A stretch of 64,000 bases of DNA, from positions 23,821,269 to 23,885,268 of the forward strand of contig NW_024040817.1 of the NCBI RefSeq assembly GCF_014851395.1, given 5' to 3'. This DNA is from Micropterus salmoides (Eukaryota > Chordata > Actinopteri > Centrarchiformes > Centrarchidae). The notes under the pieces are model-generated. The model had not been told where the DNA came from and ran no database searches. It was given only the letters and a program-made list of their open reading frames with translations. Shown here in pieces: positions 22,626 through 34,154 of the stretch; the stretch's first letter is position 1; each line of letters starts with the position of its first letter. Both the position numbers and the translations under genes were made by a program.

Positions 22626-23889
22626 TCCGTCAAAAGGTGCAAAAATTTAAAGTCCTTCACACCCACACATCACAAACGTCTGTATTTAACATGTAGAAAT
22701 ATTGTGGTTTACAAGCAGGTAACCCTGCAATTTGGTAGATTTACTGAATGGCTAGTTCAGCTTCAGTGACTGCACACAGCTCTAGAGAAGTCACAGCCTC
22801 AAACGCGCAGTTACACACCCTCCACCTCTACAAAATTAGGGCGTAAGTTTGAAAGAGCAAAACCCAGGGAAACATGCACTGAACATTTGACTTTAGGGAA
22901 AAATACATTGCAGAGGACATAAAACCATTTGAAAGGTCTCTTTATTATATAACATCAAGAGGATATTGAGTTGGGAAACATAGAACCCCGGCAACATAGA
23001 TACGCTCCCCACGGGAGGACAGCCGCACACACAAAAGAACTGATTCAGATGCTGTCTCTTCTCATTACAGAAGAAAGGTCTGCAGCAGGAAAAGAGACTG
23101 TATACACTTTCACCGATCAAGCAAGAAATAGGAGTTACTGCTTCAAAGTCATCCCCAAGATCATGTCTTTGCCTCATCTATTTCCTTACGGTAGTTGCTA
23201 TAATGTAAATGATCATGGGACAGCTGGGCCACTACGGCGAAAGGTAGGACACAAGAAAAATAACAAATAATGCATTTTAAAATACATACAAATTGCTAGA
23301 ACTAAATCATTTATAAAAGATCTCAACTATTACTCAACTATTATTCATTTCTAAGAACTCTTATCTTGATTATAGGTGTTTTTAACAGATGCTTTCTACT
23401 TCTCTGTTAACTGCATAGATGGACTGTAAATGTGTGCAGACCGTGCAAAGTGTGCACAGTTAGCTGCTCACATTATTAGTTAAATAGACAGAGGGAAATA
23501 TGCACAGAAATATGTTGGCAGCACTATGCATATTAATGTGGGACTCTGCTTGTGCTGCTGCAATGCAATTTCTAAGAGCTGTTTAAAGCACTGGCCTCTA
23601 TTGTTAACAGAGGAAATACTTTTTAGCCGGTCTGCTCAAAAAGGTAAAATGATGACTCCAAATGTATCCTTTCCTTTGTCACTAAGAAAAATAATAAAGG
23701 CAATACTGTGGAGAGAGTTTGCTGGAGGTCACACGGATTAAGGGTTCTCAAACAGCAGAGAAAAATAAGCTGAGTAGTATATTTTTTAATGGTTTACTGC
23801 TTTCATTGCTAATTGAATGCAGTATATTAAAATTATCTCTACCATTTAATATTTGATTGAAACCTATTCAGTTATACATGTCATACAGT
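22626..23889. other. Gene-free stretch
   Basis: A 99-codon plus frame (22971-23270) and a 94-codon minus frame overlap each other. Neither has a recognisable motif and I do not call a gene. Confidence 0.45.
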
Positions 23890-24481
23890 TCAGCTCAGTC
23901 TCTCTGTTCGGCTCGTCATCGTCTTCTCATCTTTGCTTCTCTTCAGCCAACAGACAAGTTCAGCGAGGGGAGGCCTGTTGCCCAGCAACAGCCCAGAGTG
24001 TATGATTAAAACTTTGATTTCTAATCTATCACCTGAGAGACTGACGTGGCTCCTTTCCTCTGATGCTCTGTAGAGCAGCTGGGATGGACTCATGCACAGC
24101 AGCTCCACACTTGGCAAATTAATCTTCACTGTGAAATGAAACATTTGGTTCACATGGAGTCCAGACACCTCCTCTTCACCCAACTTGACATCTAGCTACA
24201 CCTTCAGAATGTCATTTTGTTCAAACATGCACCTAACTGGTTTCATTTTGGGATTTTTGGGAGGAATCAGAGTCTCTTTGACTGCGGAAGGATATGCGGA
24301 TTCTGCGGCTTTGGTCTTGCGTCCATTGTGCCATGACTTCAGATAAAAGTATGCAGAAAAATCCCATTCATGTCTGCTTTGTTCGATGACAACGGTCACA
24401 CTGATGGAGGTGTTACAACCAGGTTTCATCATTGTGATTGATTCAGATCTGTCTGAGATGCTCTTATGTTCTGGGTGACTA
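23890..24481 (-). pseudogene. Unrecognised coding-like fragment with one in-frame stop
   Basis: On the minus strand, one frame stays open from a possible splice acceptor (CCTCTTTCAAATAG|TCACCC, about 24481) to a TGA at 23890, interrupted only by TAG at 24198-24196. The product looks like real protein: SVTVVIEQSRHEWDFSAYF, then KAAESAYPSAVKETLIPP; beyond the stop EEEVSGLHVNQMFHFTVKIN, SPSQLLYRASEERSHVSLSG and GNRPPLAELVCWLKRS. The alternation of hydrophobic and charged residues suggests beta-sandwich strands. I do not recognise the family. The TAG could derive from a Gln codon, so this may be a decayed exon of a duplicated gene; it could also be an exon pair with a small intron around the stop. 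No transposon motif is seen. Confidence 0.4.
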
Positions 24482-26343
24482 TTTGAAAGAGGAATGGAGG
24501 AGAAAAAAATAGAGCATAGGTGTGTGTGTGTGTGAGAGAGCCTTTTCAGGTTCCCAGATGATGAGCAGTGTCAAGGCACCTTAACAGTTTGGCCCCAGGC
24601 AGTATAGTGATACATGAATGACATATTTATCCCTGGCAAGAAATGTCTGTATAAAAAATGACAGGTGTGCGCGTGTGTATGTGTGCAACAGCCATGTGTT
24701 CAATGTCTGTGTGTGCGCGACTGCGATTCGAGATTCATCTAAATGCACCCCTCTGGCATCCATGGCATCCCAATAGGTAGGAAATCTAATCTACAGGCCA
24801 AAGATGATAAGATCGTGGCACACAGAAGCTGGGATTAGACGAAACGGAGATGAGATGTTGAGCTGAGAGGAGAAAAAGGGGTGGTAGTGGAGAGGTGAAA
24901 TGGGGGGTGGGGGGGGGGTAGTGGGGAGGTGAAATGGTAGGGAGACATATGACAGACATTTTGTGGCTTCAGGAGACAGGATGAAAAAATACAGGATACA
25001 GTAAGGAAGGAGACACGAGGGGGACTGACAATGGCCACAACTTTAAAAGAGAAAATTGGGGAAGTGTAGTGCAGGAGAGGAGATGTGCTAAAGTGTTGAA
25101 AAAAGCAAGCATCTGTCAATATGACTGCTGAACCACAGTGTACAGAGGTATTTCATAGATTCCAGGTCATCACTCTCAGGTTGAATATATTGGTATGTTT
25201 CTGTCTTGACCAACAGGTGGAAAAGCTGAAAAGCCACAAACAGCTATGGAAACAGCTATTGTCAGAGTTTCAACAGGCTGTCATTTAGAAAGGTACATTT
25301 TACTAACTGTCAGCCAACACAGAATTAACATCAACCAACACGGTAACATAAAGAACACAGTGTACATGAAACACATACACAGACAGGTATATATCTCAAT
25401 TTGAACTTTTAATACACTACTTCCAACATGGAAAATCAGTGGTGAGGACCCACCTACACAGAGCAGAATACCTTATCAATGAGGAGGAGGATAGAACGAG
25501 GGAGGCGTAAAGGTATACCACTCATATGATCACCTGGTATGACATGACTGAGAGGGAAGTGTGGCTGAGAGGTAAAAGCTAATAAATGGAGCTTTAAGTT
25601 TGGATTATTGGTTTAAATGACCTTTTACAAATACAATAAAAAAAACATTTTGTCATGTTGTGCCTTTTTATTAACTAGAATGATTAACTACAGGGTTTCT
25701 TATTGCTGGCTGGTCCTCAAACAATAAATTTAACTATGCTGAAAACTATCCTTTCCTTTTTAAGAGCAATAGTTATCACTCACTGAGTTTTTACCTCTTA
25801 TTATTATTATTATTTATTATTATATATTATGTTATTTAGTGTTAAATATTAGCAATTAACAGTAACTTTTCAACACTATGGATGGATTTATGTATTGTAT
25901 TTATTGTGTTCCATAGGCTTTATTGTAAGTAAATAAGTTAAACACATTTATACACTATATACACTATATATAGCAGCTTTTTTTTACACAGGTAACAAAA
26001 TGCTATACATAATATCAAGCATTACCATAAAAATGCGAGGTTTATACAAGAGAAAAAACGTTTAAAAAGTCACACACATACACCCACATACAAATGCAAC
26101 ACACATTCGACCACAGAAAGCATTCAGCAACCAGACCGCCTGTAGCCCACCATTTGGAGTTATCATAGGCTAACCTAAAGTAGTGGGTTTTTAAATGTTT
26201 TTTGAAAGAGACTACAGATTGTAGTTGCTGCAGCTTTTTGTATGTCTTTTGAAGTCCTTTGGCTTGCTGCACTGCTTTCCCAACCTGTAGTTTCTGTAGC
26301 AACTCTGTCTGTGAAGATTCTCAGTCATCCAGGTCATAGTTAT
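24482..26343. other. Gene-free stretch
   Basis: Contains a G-rich run near 24900-24925, an (ATT)n-like tract at 25798-25830, and the interspersed motif TCTCAGTCATCCAGGTCA (26318-26335, shared with 3.06 kb). No gene is seen. Confidence 0.5.
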
Positions 26344-26417
26344 CCAATGAAGGTTAAAGTCAAGGGCAACTGGGTCTTCAACCAAGTCCAGTTGCCCTTG
26401 ACTTTAACCTTCATTGG
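26344..26417. repeat. Perfect 30-bp inverted repeat with 14-base loop
   Basis: Arms 26344-26373 and 26388-26417 are exact reverse complements (left arm starts CCAATGAAGGTTAAAGTCAA); the loop is GTCTTCAACCAAGT. It is adjacent to the interspersed motif at 26309-26335, so it is most likely part of a repeat family. A transcript would fold into a strong hairpin. Confidence 0.95.
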
Positions 26418-27867
26418 GTAGCCGATGTTGTAGGCCGATGTCTGGTTGAGCAGTGCTGTTTAGTTTCCACATGCCAAATCCTAGTATTCGCTAATCATCT
26501 CTCTGTTGCTTGCATCTGTCATCTGTGGAGGAAGAGTTCTACAGAGCTGTTGGAGACAGGAGATGACACAGGCCTCGGGCATGTCAATGGTTTCCACTCA
26601 GTGAGGCTGCTCCAGAGAGCAGGATGGGGAAACCCTCTGCACCACAGGAAGCTGGAAGGCGAGAGGAGTGAGACGGATGGCTGGAATTAGTTTTTTATGA
26701 TGTGTTTTCACTGCCAGTGTGGCTCATAAGGGGTTAACAAACCAAATGCACAGTGCATTTGTGATAAATGTATGTGAAAACTGCTTTAGAGCACACACAC
26801 ATACACACACGTATAAATAGTGCCATGTTTATTTATTGTTATAATACTCTTATTATTCTTACTAAATAAATTGATCTAAATGTTTTTTGTGTTAAACAGG
26901 ACATAAGTGAACCAATTTCACATGAATGCTGAAACAGTTATATGAGTAGGCTGACGAAACTTTGTCACATAATGCCCTGTGTTGAAAGTTTGGAGGCTGT
27001 TGTTACTATAGAAACCAAGCAGTCTGTCTTACAAAACAGGGTAACTTTGTTATCTGCATAACTTTGCTGAATAAAACTCAGAACCAGTGTGATTATCCAC
27101 GTAACTCCGTAACACTGATTTGCAAGAAAAGCCCCAGAGGCCAAACCAAGCAAAGCTTAGTTTGCAGTCTGTAAAGGAAAAGCATAAAATGATGAAATGG
27201 ATCAAAAGGACTTTTCTGACCATTTGACCTTGATTTGCAATCAACCCTACATATTCTAGCCAAAATTGTCACTCGTCGACATATTTGACAGCAACTGTGA
27301 CCTTCAAGTGTCAGGTGCCAAAATTGGTCAAATACATTGTCTGCTGGATTACAAATGGACCTTTAATCTTTGATCATTACATGATAAATGTTGCTTTTTT
27401 AGTGTTTATTAATGATACAATGTTTATGATGCACCACGCGAACTTTACAAGTATGGGACCAATTTTGGTTTTTGTAGGGATGACCATCTTAGAAATGCAG
27501 CCACCTTATGAAAAAATTTTTTTAGAGCAGTGTGCCAATACTCCATAGTACCTACATTACACCCAAATGCATTAAATTCCTCATTTTGTCCATATGGCAG
27601 GCTTATTCTTGCACTCTTACAAGATAGTAGGATTAGAGTCAAACGTAAAACTGTGTGTGTGGTCAGACATGTATTGATCATATATTAGAAATAGATTTTT
27701 CTTGCTTTAATTTTGCATCAATGGTCTTTGGTATAAATATGTGACACACATGTTCATCTTAAAGGCTTACTTTCATACATCATATGAAATCTTTGTATGG
27801 GTGGCTGTAAAGTTAGAAACTCAGTTAGCTGATTGCAAAAGTGCATCCAGTGTCATGGCTTTGGCTG
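26418..27867. other. Gene-free stretch
   Basis: Short frames only; no domain, RNA gene or repeat border seen. Confidence 0.5.
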
Positions 27868-27870
27868 TGA

Positions 27871-28569
27871 TGCCGTGTTCCAGACTGGTTGGAACTGGGA
27901 AATTTTTAAGTTGAAATATCCGACTTCAGACCTCAAAGTGTTTCAGGTGCATGGTGGTGCATGACGAAACATGCGTGACCACGATAAACTTATTTCTTTG
28001 GCAGGTTATTGCACAGTTAAACCCTCAGCAGTGCACTTGGTGTTAATTAAAAGGATGGCCATTTTATTAAAAACAAGTGATAAATAATAAAATACTCGTT
28101 AACTGTATATCCTTCTAGCTACATCAGTTGGTAATACTCAAAAGTCAGCAAAAGCTGTAGGCAATATTTCCAAATGTTTTCACATTTCTGGGCATTTTTA
28201 ACATTTTCCTGAATAACTTTTGGATAGAGAAGATGACTTTCAGAGATTGTTTACTGTAACCAGCTACCTAATAACACTGACAAAATATTTCTACATCAAT
28301 TTACATACAGAACAAGTTTTACTTTTTGATACTAGTATGTATTATTTTAATGTAATACTTTACTTTGCCTTTTAGTTTATCGTTTACCATTTACAATGTG
28401 TGCTTCCATGGAAGCTGCCATTGTTGTGACATCATTCGGCTGCCACTCGGGCTACATATTTTTTCTCCGAGTTCCCAAGTAGGAAATACGACTTCAAGTG
28501 GCATGCCATGGTACTTTTTCTAGTTGGAGGTCAGAAATTGCCCAGTTCCGAGTTGCTTGGAACGCAGCA
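27871..28569. mobile_element. Non-autonomous DNA transposon (about 700 bp)
   Basis: The left end reads TGCCGTGTTCCAGACTGG followed by TTGGAACTGGGAAATT. The right end, reverse-complemented, reads TGCTGCGTTCCAAGCAACTC followed by GGAACTGGGCAATT. The trinucleotide TGA lies directly outside both ends (27868-27870 and 28570-28572). Three-base duplications and such ends suggest a PIF/Harbinger-type MITE. No transposase is encoded. Confidence 0.7.
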
Positions 28570-29082
28570 TGACTCCAGGCTCCACTTCCCTGGCAACTGG
28601 CTCATCTCCACACCTGACTTCAATCAACTCATCAACTCCCTGCTTAAATACCCCAGCTCTCCTGCCCCTCATCACCAGATTGCTTGGTTTATTTTCTGTT
28701 GCAGTGACATTTGGCCATTGCTTCTGAAGTGAGCCCCCTATGTGTTTTTTGCTAACGTCTTTGTCTCCAGTGTTCAGCTTTCCAGTGCCTACATCTTTGT
28801 CCAGTCATTTGCTACTTCAGCTAAAACCCCAGCCATACTTCACCCTCCTCCGCCTTCATCTGCCCAACCACCCCTTTATCCATTCATAATTTGTTGTAAG
28901 TTGTATCTGATTGAGTCGCAGTATATTATATCATTGCAAATATATAATTTTCATATTATAGTGAGGACTACATATCTACTACATATCATTTGTCTTTGAT
29001 AGAGAGATATACATCCCTAAAAATGTTTTTAAGCAGACTGTAATTTTGTGTAAACAGGATAATGGTGCTGTATTTTGTCCCC

Positions 29083-29207
29083 ACACCTGCGATGGACTGG
29101 CAACCTGTCCAGGGTGTACCCCGCCTTTCGCCCGATATCAGCTGGGATAGGCTCCAGCCCCCCGCGACCCTGTACACAGGATAAGCGGTTGACGATGGAT
29201 AGATGGA
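29083..29207 (+). mobile_element. LINE (L2-type) 3' end
   Basis: The block CCTGCGATGGACTGGCAACC, TGTCCAGGGTGTACCCCGCC, GCTGGGATAGGCTCCAGCCC, CCGCGACCCTG, GGATAAGCGGTT, followed by short GATGGATAGATGGA tail repeats, is the highly recognisable 3' terminus of fish L2/CR1-type elements or SINEs that borrow it. Only the tail is present, as expected of a 5'-truncated insertion. Confidence 0.8.
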
Positions 29208-31189
29208 CAAATAGCTTTAATGTACAGTATCTGCCACATAAAACAGCTGACCATTTAATAGCACTGGCTTTTTTTACACTCCAAGTGTCTGATCCTGTGA
29301 CCCTATCATGTCCACTTCAGTTCTCATGCTTTCTACACAATACAGGACTTAGCAGAAAAGGCAACAGGGTTTGGGGGGGAAGTAATCAGCTTTGTGTAGG
29401 GTCAATAAAATGATCAGATGATCCCATTGTTAATTCTTGATGAGGATTGCTTAGCTTCTACTCCCTCCCCCTTGGAGTTGGAGGGAAGATACATAATGAA
29501 TAAGGCATCCATAAAACATGTACTTATTTATGGAGATTAGGGGATATTTAAGACATTGTTAATCAAATTCAGCTGATCCAAAGTATTTTTCCAGAAATCC
29601 CTGTAGCTAAAGCTTATTTCAGCTAATGTAATAAAAGAAGAACAAGGAGCTATAAGGTAGCAAAATACCACCAGTTTAAATGTACAAAAATGTGTTTGCC
29701 TCCTGTAGTACAACAGTCCTTTCATGATCCTGTGCAACCTTGGCCCTAGCTGTTCTGTATTTAACAAATACTGATTTCTTTCTTGCTGTCCTTCACTATG
29801 AGTCTCAGTCTCATGTATATGTTTTTCAGATTCAGGCATTTCGAGCCTGTCAGACAAACTGACTGCCTACAATGGACTTAAACGGTACTACTATGCTGAA
29901 TAAGATGCTAGTAAGTTGACTCGGTGTTAACTTAATTGGAATTGGTGCACGTTCGCATAAAAGGGCCGTGTTCAGCCGTGCAGGCAGCGTTCTTTCACAA
30001 CGCTGGCGGCCAACAATATTGCTTGTTAGCATAGCATTGAGTAAATTTGTAATTATCTTCACAGTGGTCTTGTTGTAGGTTAATTCTCTATTATGTATTT
30101 GATGGATTCTTTTATCTGTAATATGATTAAGATGTTAAGGTACAACTGCATAATATGTCCATTGTAGCCTAATAAAAAAAATCTAGGAGTTAAAAACTTG
30201 AATATTCCCTGACATTATATTCATACATCTATGAGAGAAACTTGCATAAATGAAAATTTTTTGCAAGGAACCACATTGCTTCACTTTTCAAGGCTGCAAA
30301 GTTTAGCCCACAGTTTATCACTGTACTATCATGCATCTTAGACACTGCCTGAATTGGAAATGTATTCAGAAGAAAACACCCGAGTGATTTGGATTTTTTG
30401 TGACTTTAATTTCAGGGAAATTTCGATATTTGTTCTTGTAAATTTACAATCATCTTGGATTATTTTTCTCGGTTTATTAACCCCCACCCTGGCTCCATCG
30501 GCCTACTTTTTGGACATGGAATATAGTCCATCTAAACTTGTGAAAAGAGTTAGGATAATTCAATTACAGCCTACAGATGGGCTACATCTCAGAAACTGTC
30601 CCATTATTCAGCCTAATTAATATCTCCTCCCTAAAATCAGAGGCTGCAGGGCTTGCGGGCATTAACGTAATGCTGTTGTGTTAAGAATAGCGCCATTTTA
30701 GCTGCAACTGCGGTGGAACAAATCAGGATGAAATCTAAACATTTTATGAAGTGGTGTGTAATAATAGCCCACTTCTCATCATTAACACTGAGTACAGATG
30801 TGGTGTGTAGTCCATGTATAGGGTAACCTCGAGTTAACCACGTAACCTGCTCAGAGCAGTTTAGAGATGCAGCGTAACAGACCTCGGTTAACACCGATCC
30901 ACCTTTTGTAGTACAGCTTAATCGGGATAGGCAGAAATACGGTGGGGGACGGGTCCCCCCCCTATCTGAGGGGTGTAACCCCCCCTAAAAAACATTAAAT
31001 AATATAATGATATATACTTAGAATAACTGTGTAAATACTAAAACAATACAAACGCAAACAGGGCAATTAAAGTGCGTAGAAACAATTTGAGTCCCCCTTC
31101 CCTTTGCCTCACAGTGGTTTGGTCCACTGCCTGCTTCCCCTTATCAGGAGTCCGGTCAGAGAAAACCAGTTCAAATCCTTCAGTAGTAT
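29208..31189. other. Gene-free stretch
   Basis: No gene is seen. A short C/G-run block at 30941-30990 (GGTGGGGGACGGGTCCCCC) may be a repeat end. Confidence 0.45.
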
Positions 31190-31465
31190 GAGGGACCAAA
31201 AATTAAATATCTATAAATGAATAAATAAATAAATAAATGCAGAAATAAATATATTTTTGTAATAAAAAAAGGCTATTTCTGTATTTCTATATTTATTTCT
31301 GTTTTTCTGTATTTATTTATGCATTTCTACATGCATTAATTTATTTATTTCAACATTTATTTGTGCCTGTATTTCCACATTTCCACATTTGTTTTTCCCT
31401 GCGCCTGTATGCTAATTGAGTGGGTGGTGCCAGCATCACTCTGAAGCAGGATTGGTTAGCTGGGG
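31190..31465 (+). repeat. Repeat family A, plus copy
   Basis: A block starting with (ATAA)n, passing through TTTTTGTAATAAAAAAAGGC and ending GCTAATTGAGTGGGTGGTGC with CAGGATTGGTTA. The same sequence occurs inverted at 39471-39768. Both ends were judged from where the two copies stop matching. Confidence 0.8.
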
Positions 31466-32425
31466 GCCGCATGGCAAAGCAGACAGGCAAGTGATTCATC
31501 TACATGACACAAGCCAGCTACACAGTAGATTCCTTTAGTCAAACATATTCAGTGTCAAAGTACATGGATTATTCCATGGTTATTACAACAACACCTAGAG
31601 TAAGATTTTTCCGCTGTTGGTGTAGTTTTTTGTATTTAAAAGACTTAGTGAAAGAATTACTCCGGAAAGCCCTGTCCAACTCCTTCTCTGGGATTTCAAC
31701 CTTCAACCAACAGGAATTTTTACTGCGCCATTTTCCTTGTCGAAAGTCTGTGGTAAGTGTCTCTAAATGACTTATTAAATCATTGTTTTGCATTTCAATA
31801 GAAGCCGCATTGTAGAACAACTTAATATTGATGTCCACCTACACTGCAGCTGGCTGTATGTCTTAAAACACAGCATTCCAAAGGGTGAACGTGACAAAGT
31901 TGATGGCTAACGTTAGCTCCAATGTGCCATTAAATTCATGAGCAAAGCCCTTATAGGCAAAAGTACTGTGAAGTCCAGTTGGTAAATGCTCATTACTATA
32001 AGTGCAATAAAACCTTTACACGTAAAAAGCCTTAACTTAATCCAACCTGCTAAACTATCTTTGAATTTTTGAGAGAAAAAAGCATTTAATGCAACACAGC
32101 AGAAGGACCATAACGTAACTTAATGCCTTTAGCTTTGCTAGCTAGGGATGGGGATCAAGACCCGGTTCTATAGGATCAGGTTCCAAGTTTCTCAAAACCC
32201 GAAAGTTCCGGAGCATAACAATAAATACAGCTAATGTTTTCCAGTCTAGCTTGTGCTTTGATGCAGACCTTATGTCTGAGACTGTCATTTAAAACTGATT
32301 TAACTTGAAACATGATGAATAAGAAAGCTAATGTTATTAGTGCTGGCACAGAAACGTGGTCTTAAACTGGCCCGGGGCTACAGCGTACTGTTCAGGCTGC
32401 AGCCTCTGCTGCTCTGTATTGGCCT

Positions 32426-33725
32426 AGTGTTGTGTCGTTCAAAGAACGTTTCGTTCACTTGACCTAATCTTGTATGTGACTCAGGAGGAACGGGTTGTCT
32501 CATTGAGTAATTCGTTCATTTTCACGAATACATGAATAGTCTTGGACTCTTATGGTGCTTTCAGACCAAAAGTGATGCGAGTGTTCGGGGCGGTGAGTTT
32601 ACATACAAAGTCAATGCAAAGACGCGTAGTGGTGCGTTTTCGGGCGGCGCGAAGTGACGCGAAGGGGGCGGTGCCGGCGACGCGAAGGAATTCGCGTGAG
32701 TTGAATATTTTCAACTCAAGCGAGAAATTCGCATGACGCTGCCTATCAACGTTGAGATTGTCCGTACGCCACCTACAGCTTCAGAGTGTTGTGTGGAGAG
32801 GGCCAGGCAGAGCGGGCAATTGAAAATCTGTTGGCTGCCTGAGAGCTGCTAAACTTGGGCTAGAGGAGCAGGGAGCAGCGCTCCAGCTTTCGTACAAATA
32901 AACACCCGTGGTCGGACAGGACTTTGCTCGCAACTATGCCATTTGCTCGAGGGAGGAGCTCGGAGTAAACTGCTTTTATTAAATTAGCTTTTTACTTTAG
33001 TTTTTAGGATTACAACGTTTATTTATATTCACTCGAGCTTCTCAGCAGCTATGTGTATGTGTATGTAACTTTAGCCCAGCTATCGTTGTACTTTACTGTG
33101 ACCAAGTTAGCATAGCATAGCCCTGATCGATCCGAACTCCATTCAGAAAACAAACATTTTTGAAATTGATGTCCTGCTGTCTTGCTGACAGACCTGACAA
33201 AGCATGAATTCCTATGTTTAACAAATCTGCATCATGTTGTAGTTATTTCGGCATCAGTTTGATCCGCTTATTGCTATTTAATCACAGCAAAAGGTTTACT
33301 TTGGGTTTATACAGCTGTAGTAATGGCAAGTTTTGTTTATTAACGTTATCGCATTAAAATCACCTTGTGAACACTTGCAGCGAATGTACTCGCGCGAGGA
33401 AAGCGTCGCGAGGCGAAAATCCGCGTTTGGGTCTGAATGCGGCATTACCTTCACTCGTCACACTGTAGCTGCATGGGCTCCGTCAGTATAGGAAACAGAA
33501 TTGATTAGTTCACGACTCTCGACTGTGGGTCTCTGGGTTTGAGTCGTTCATTTGTCACGTGCTCGCTCGGCTACAGGGCTGTGGTTAGCAGGCAGCACAA
33601 GAAGCAGAATTGATTAGTTCAGGACTCATACTACTGTGGAGCAGGAATGAACTAATCGTTCACTACTCACATGGGTCCCCTCCTTGGAGTCTGTCTTCAT
33701 TTGGCAGGCTGAGTAACTGCCAGCA
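32426..33725. mobile_element. hAT-like repeat (family B) interrupted by a Harbinger-like element
   Basis: The outer sequence (32426-32552 and 33448-33725) is made of GTTCATTC/GTTCACTT words. Its right part, including GAGTCGTTCATTTGTCACGT and CACATGGGTCCC, is an inverted relative of 36900-37085. The left outer part begins TAGTGTTGTGTCGTTC. The Harbinger-like element 32553-33444 splits it. Its own target duplication was not resolved. Confidence 0.55.
32553..33444. mobile_element. PIF/Harbinger-like non-autonomous element (892 bp)
   Basis: The ends are TGGTGCTTTCAGACC (left) and TGCCGCATTCAGACC (right, reverse-complemented), directly flanked by the trinucleotide TTA on both sides (32550-32552 and 33445-33447). 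TWA duplications are typical of PIF/Harbinger. Sub-terminal GCG-rich words (GACGCG, GGCGCGAAG) occur at both ends. No transposase is encoded. The insert interrupts an older hAT-like repeat. Confidence 0.75.
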
Positions 33726-34154
33726 CTGGGGAATGAGAGGCAAGTCGGTTGTCAGGTAACAGTTACTCGACTGATATCTATTTTGATAATATTATTACAA
33801 TTGACAAAGCATAACGTTATTACAGAGCAGTGATGTTGACATAGTTTTAACACAGCTGTCCCGTAACTTTAGTCCTGCTAGTGTTTACAGCTAACAGCAG
33901 ATGAGAGTTGTTCTGGGTCACTCAACTTCACTGACAGGGTTCTACCGGGAGCCCAATTACCACAGAGGTAATCTCCTCTCCAAAACAAACGGACCCGATC
34001 ATTAAAACATTAAAACACAGCCACATAGCAACGTTAGTGTTAACCCTGTGGTTTGTTTACAGCTAACAGCTGATCCAGTCCAACAGGGAACGCAACCTAA
34101 CTTTTCCTTTTTATTTATCAACAGAGCCCTGCTGTTGTTTCACAGCTCTTGACT

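Noticed and set aside
22971..23270. 99-codon plus-strand frame
   Set aside because: No motif, an overlapping opposite-strand frame is equally long, and no splice or promoter context.
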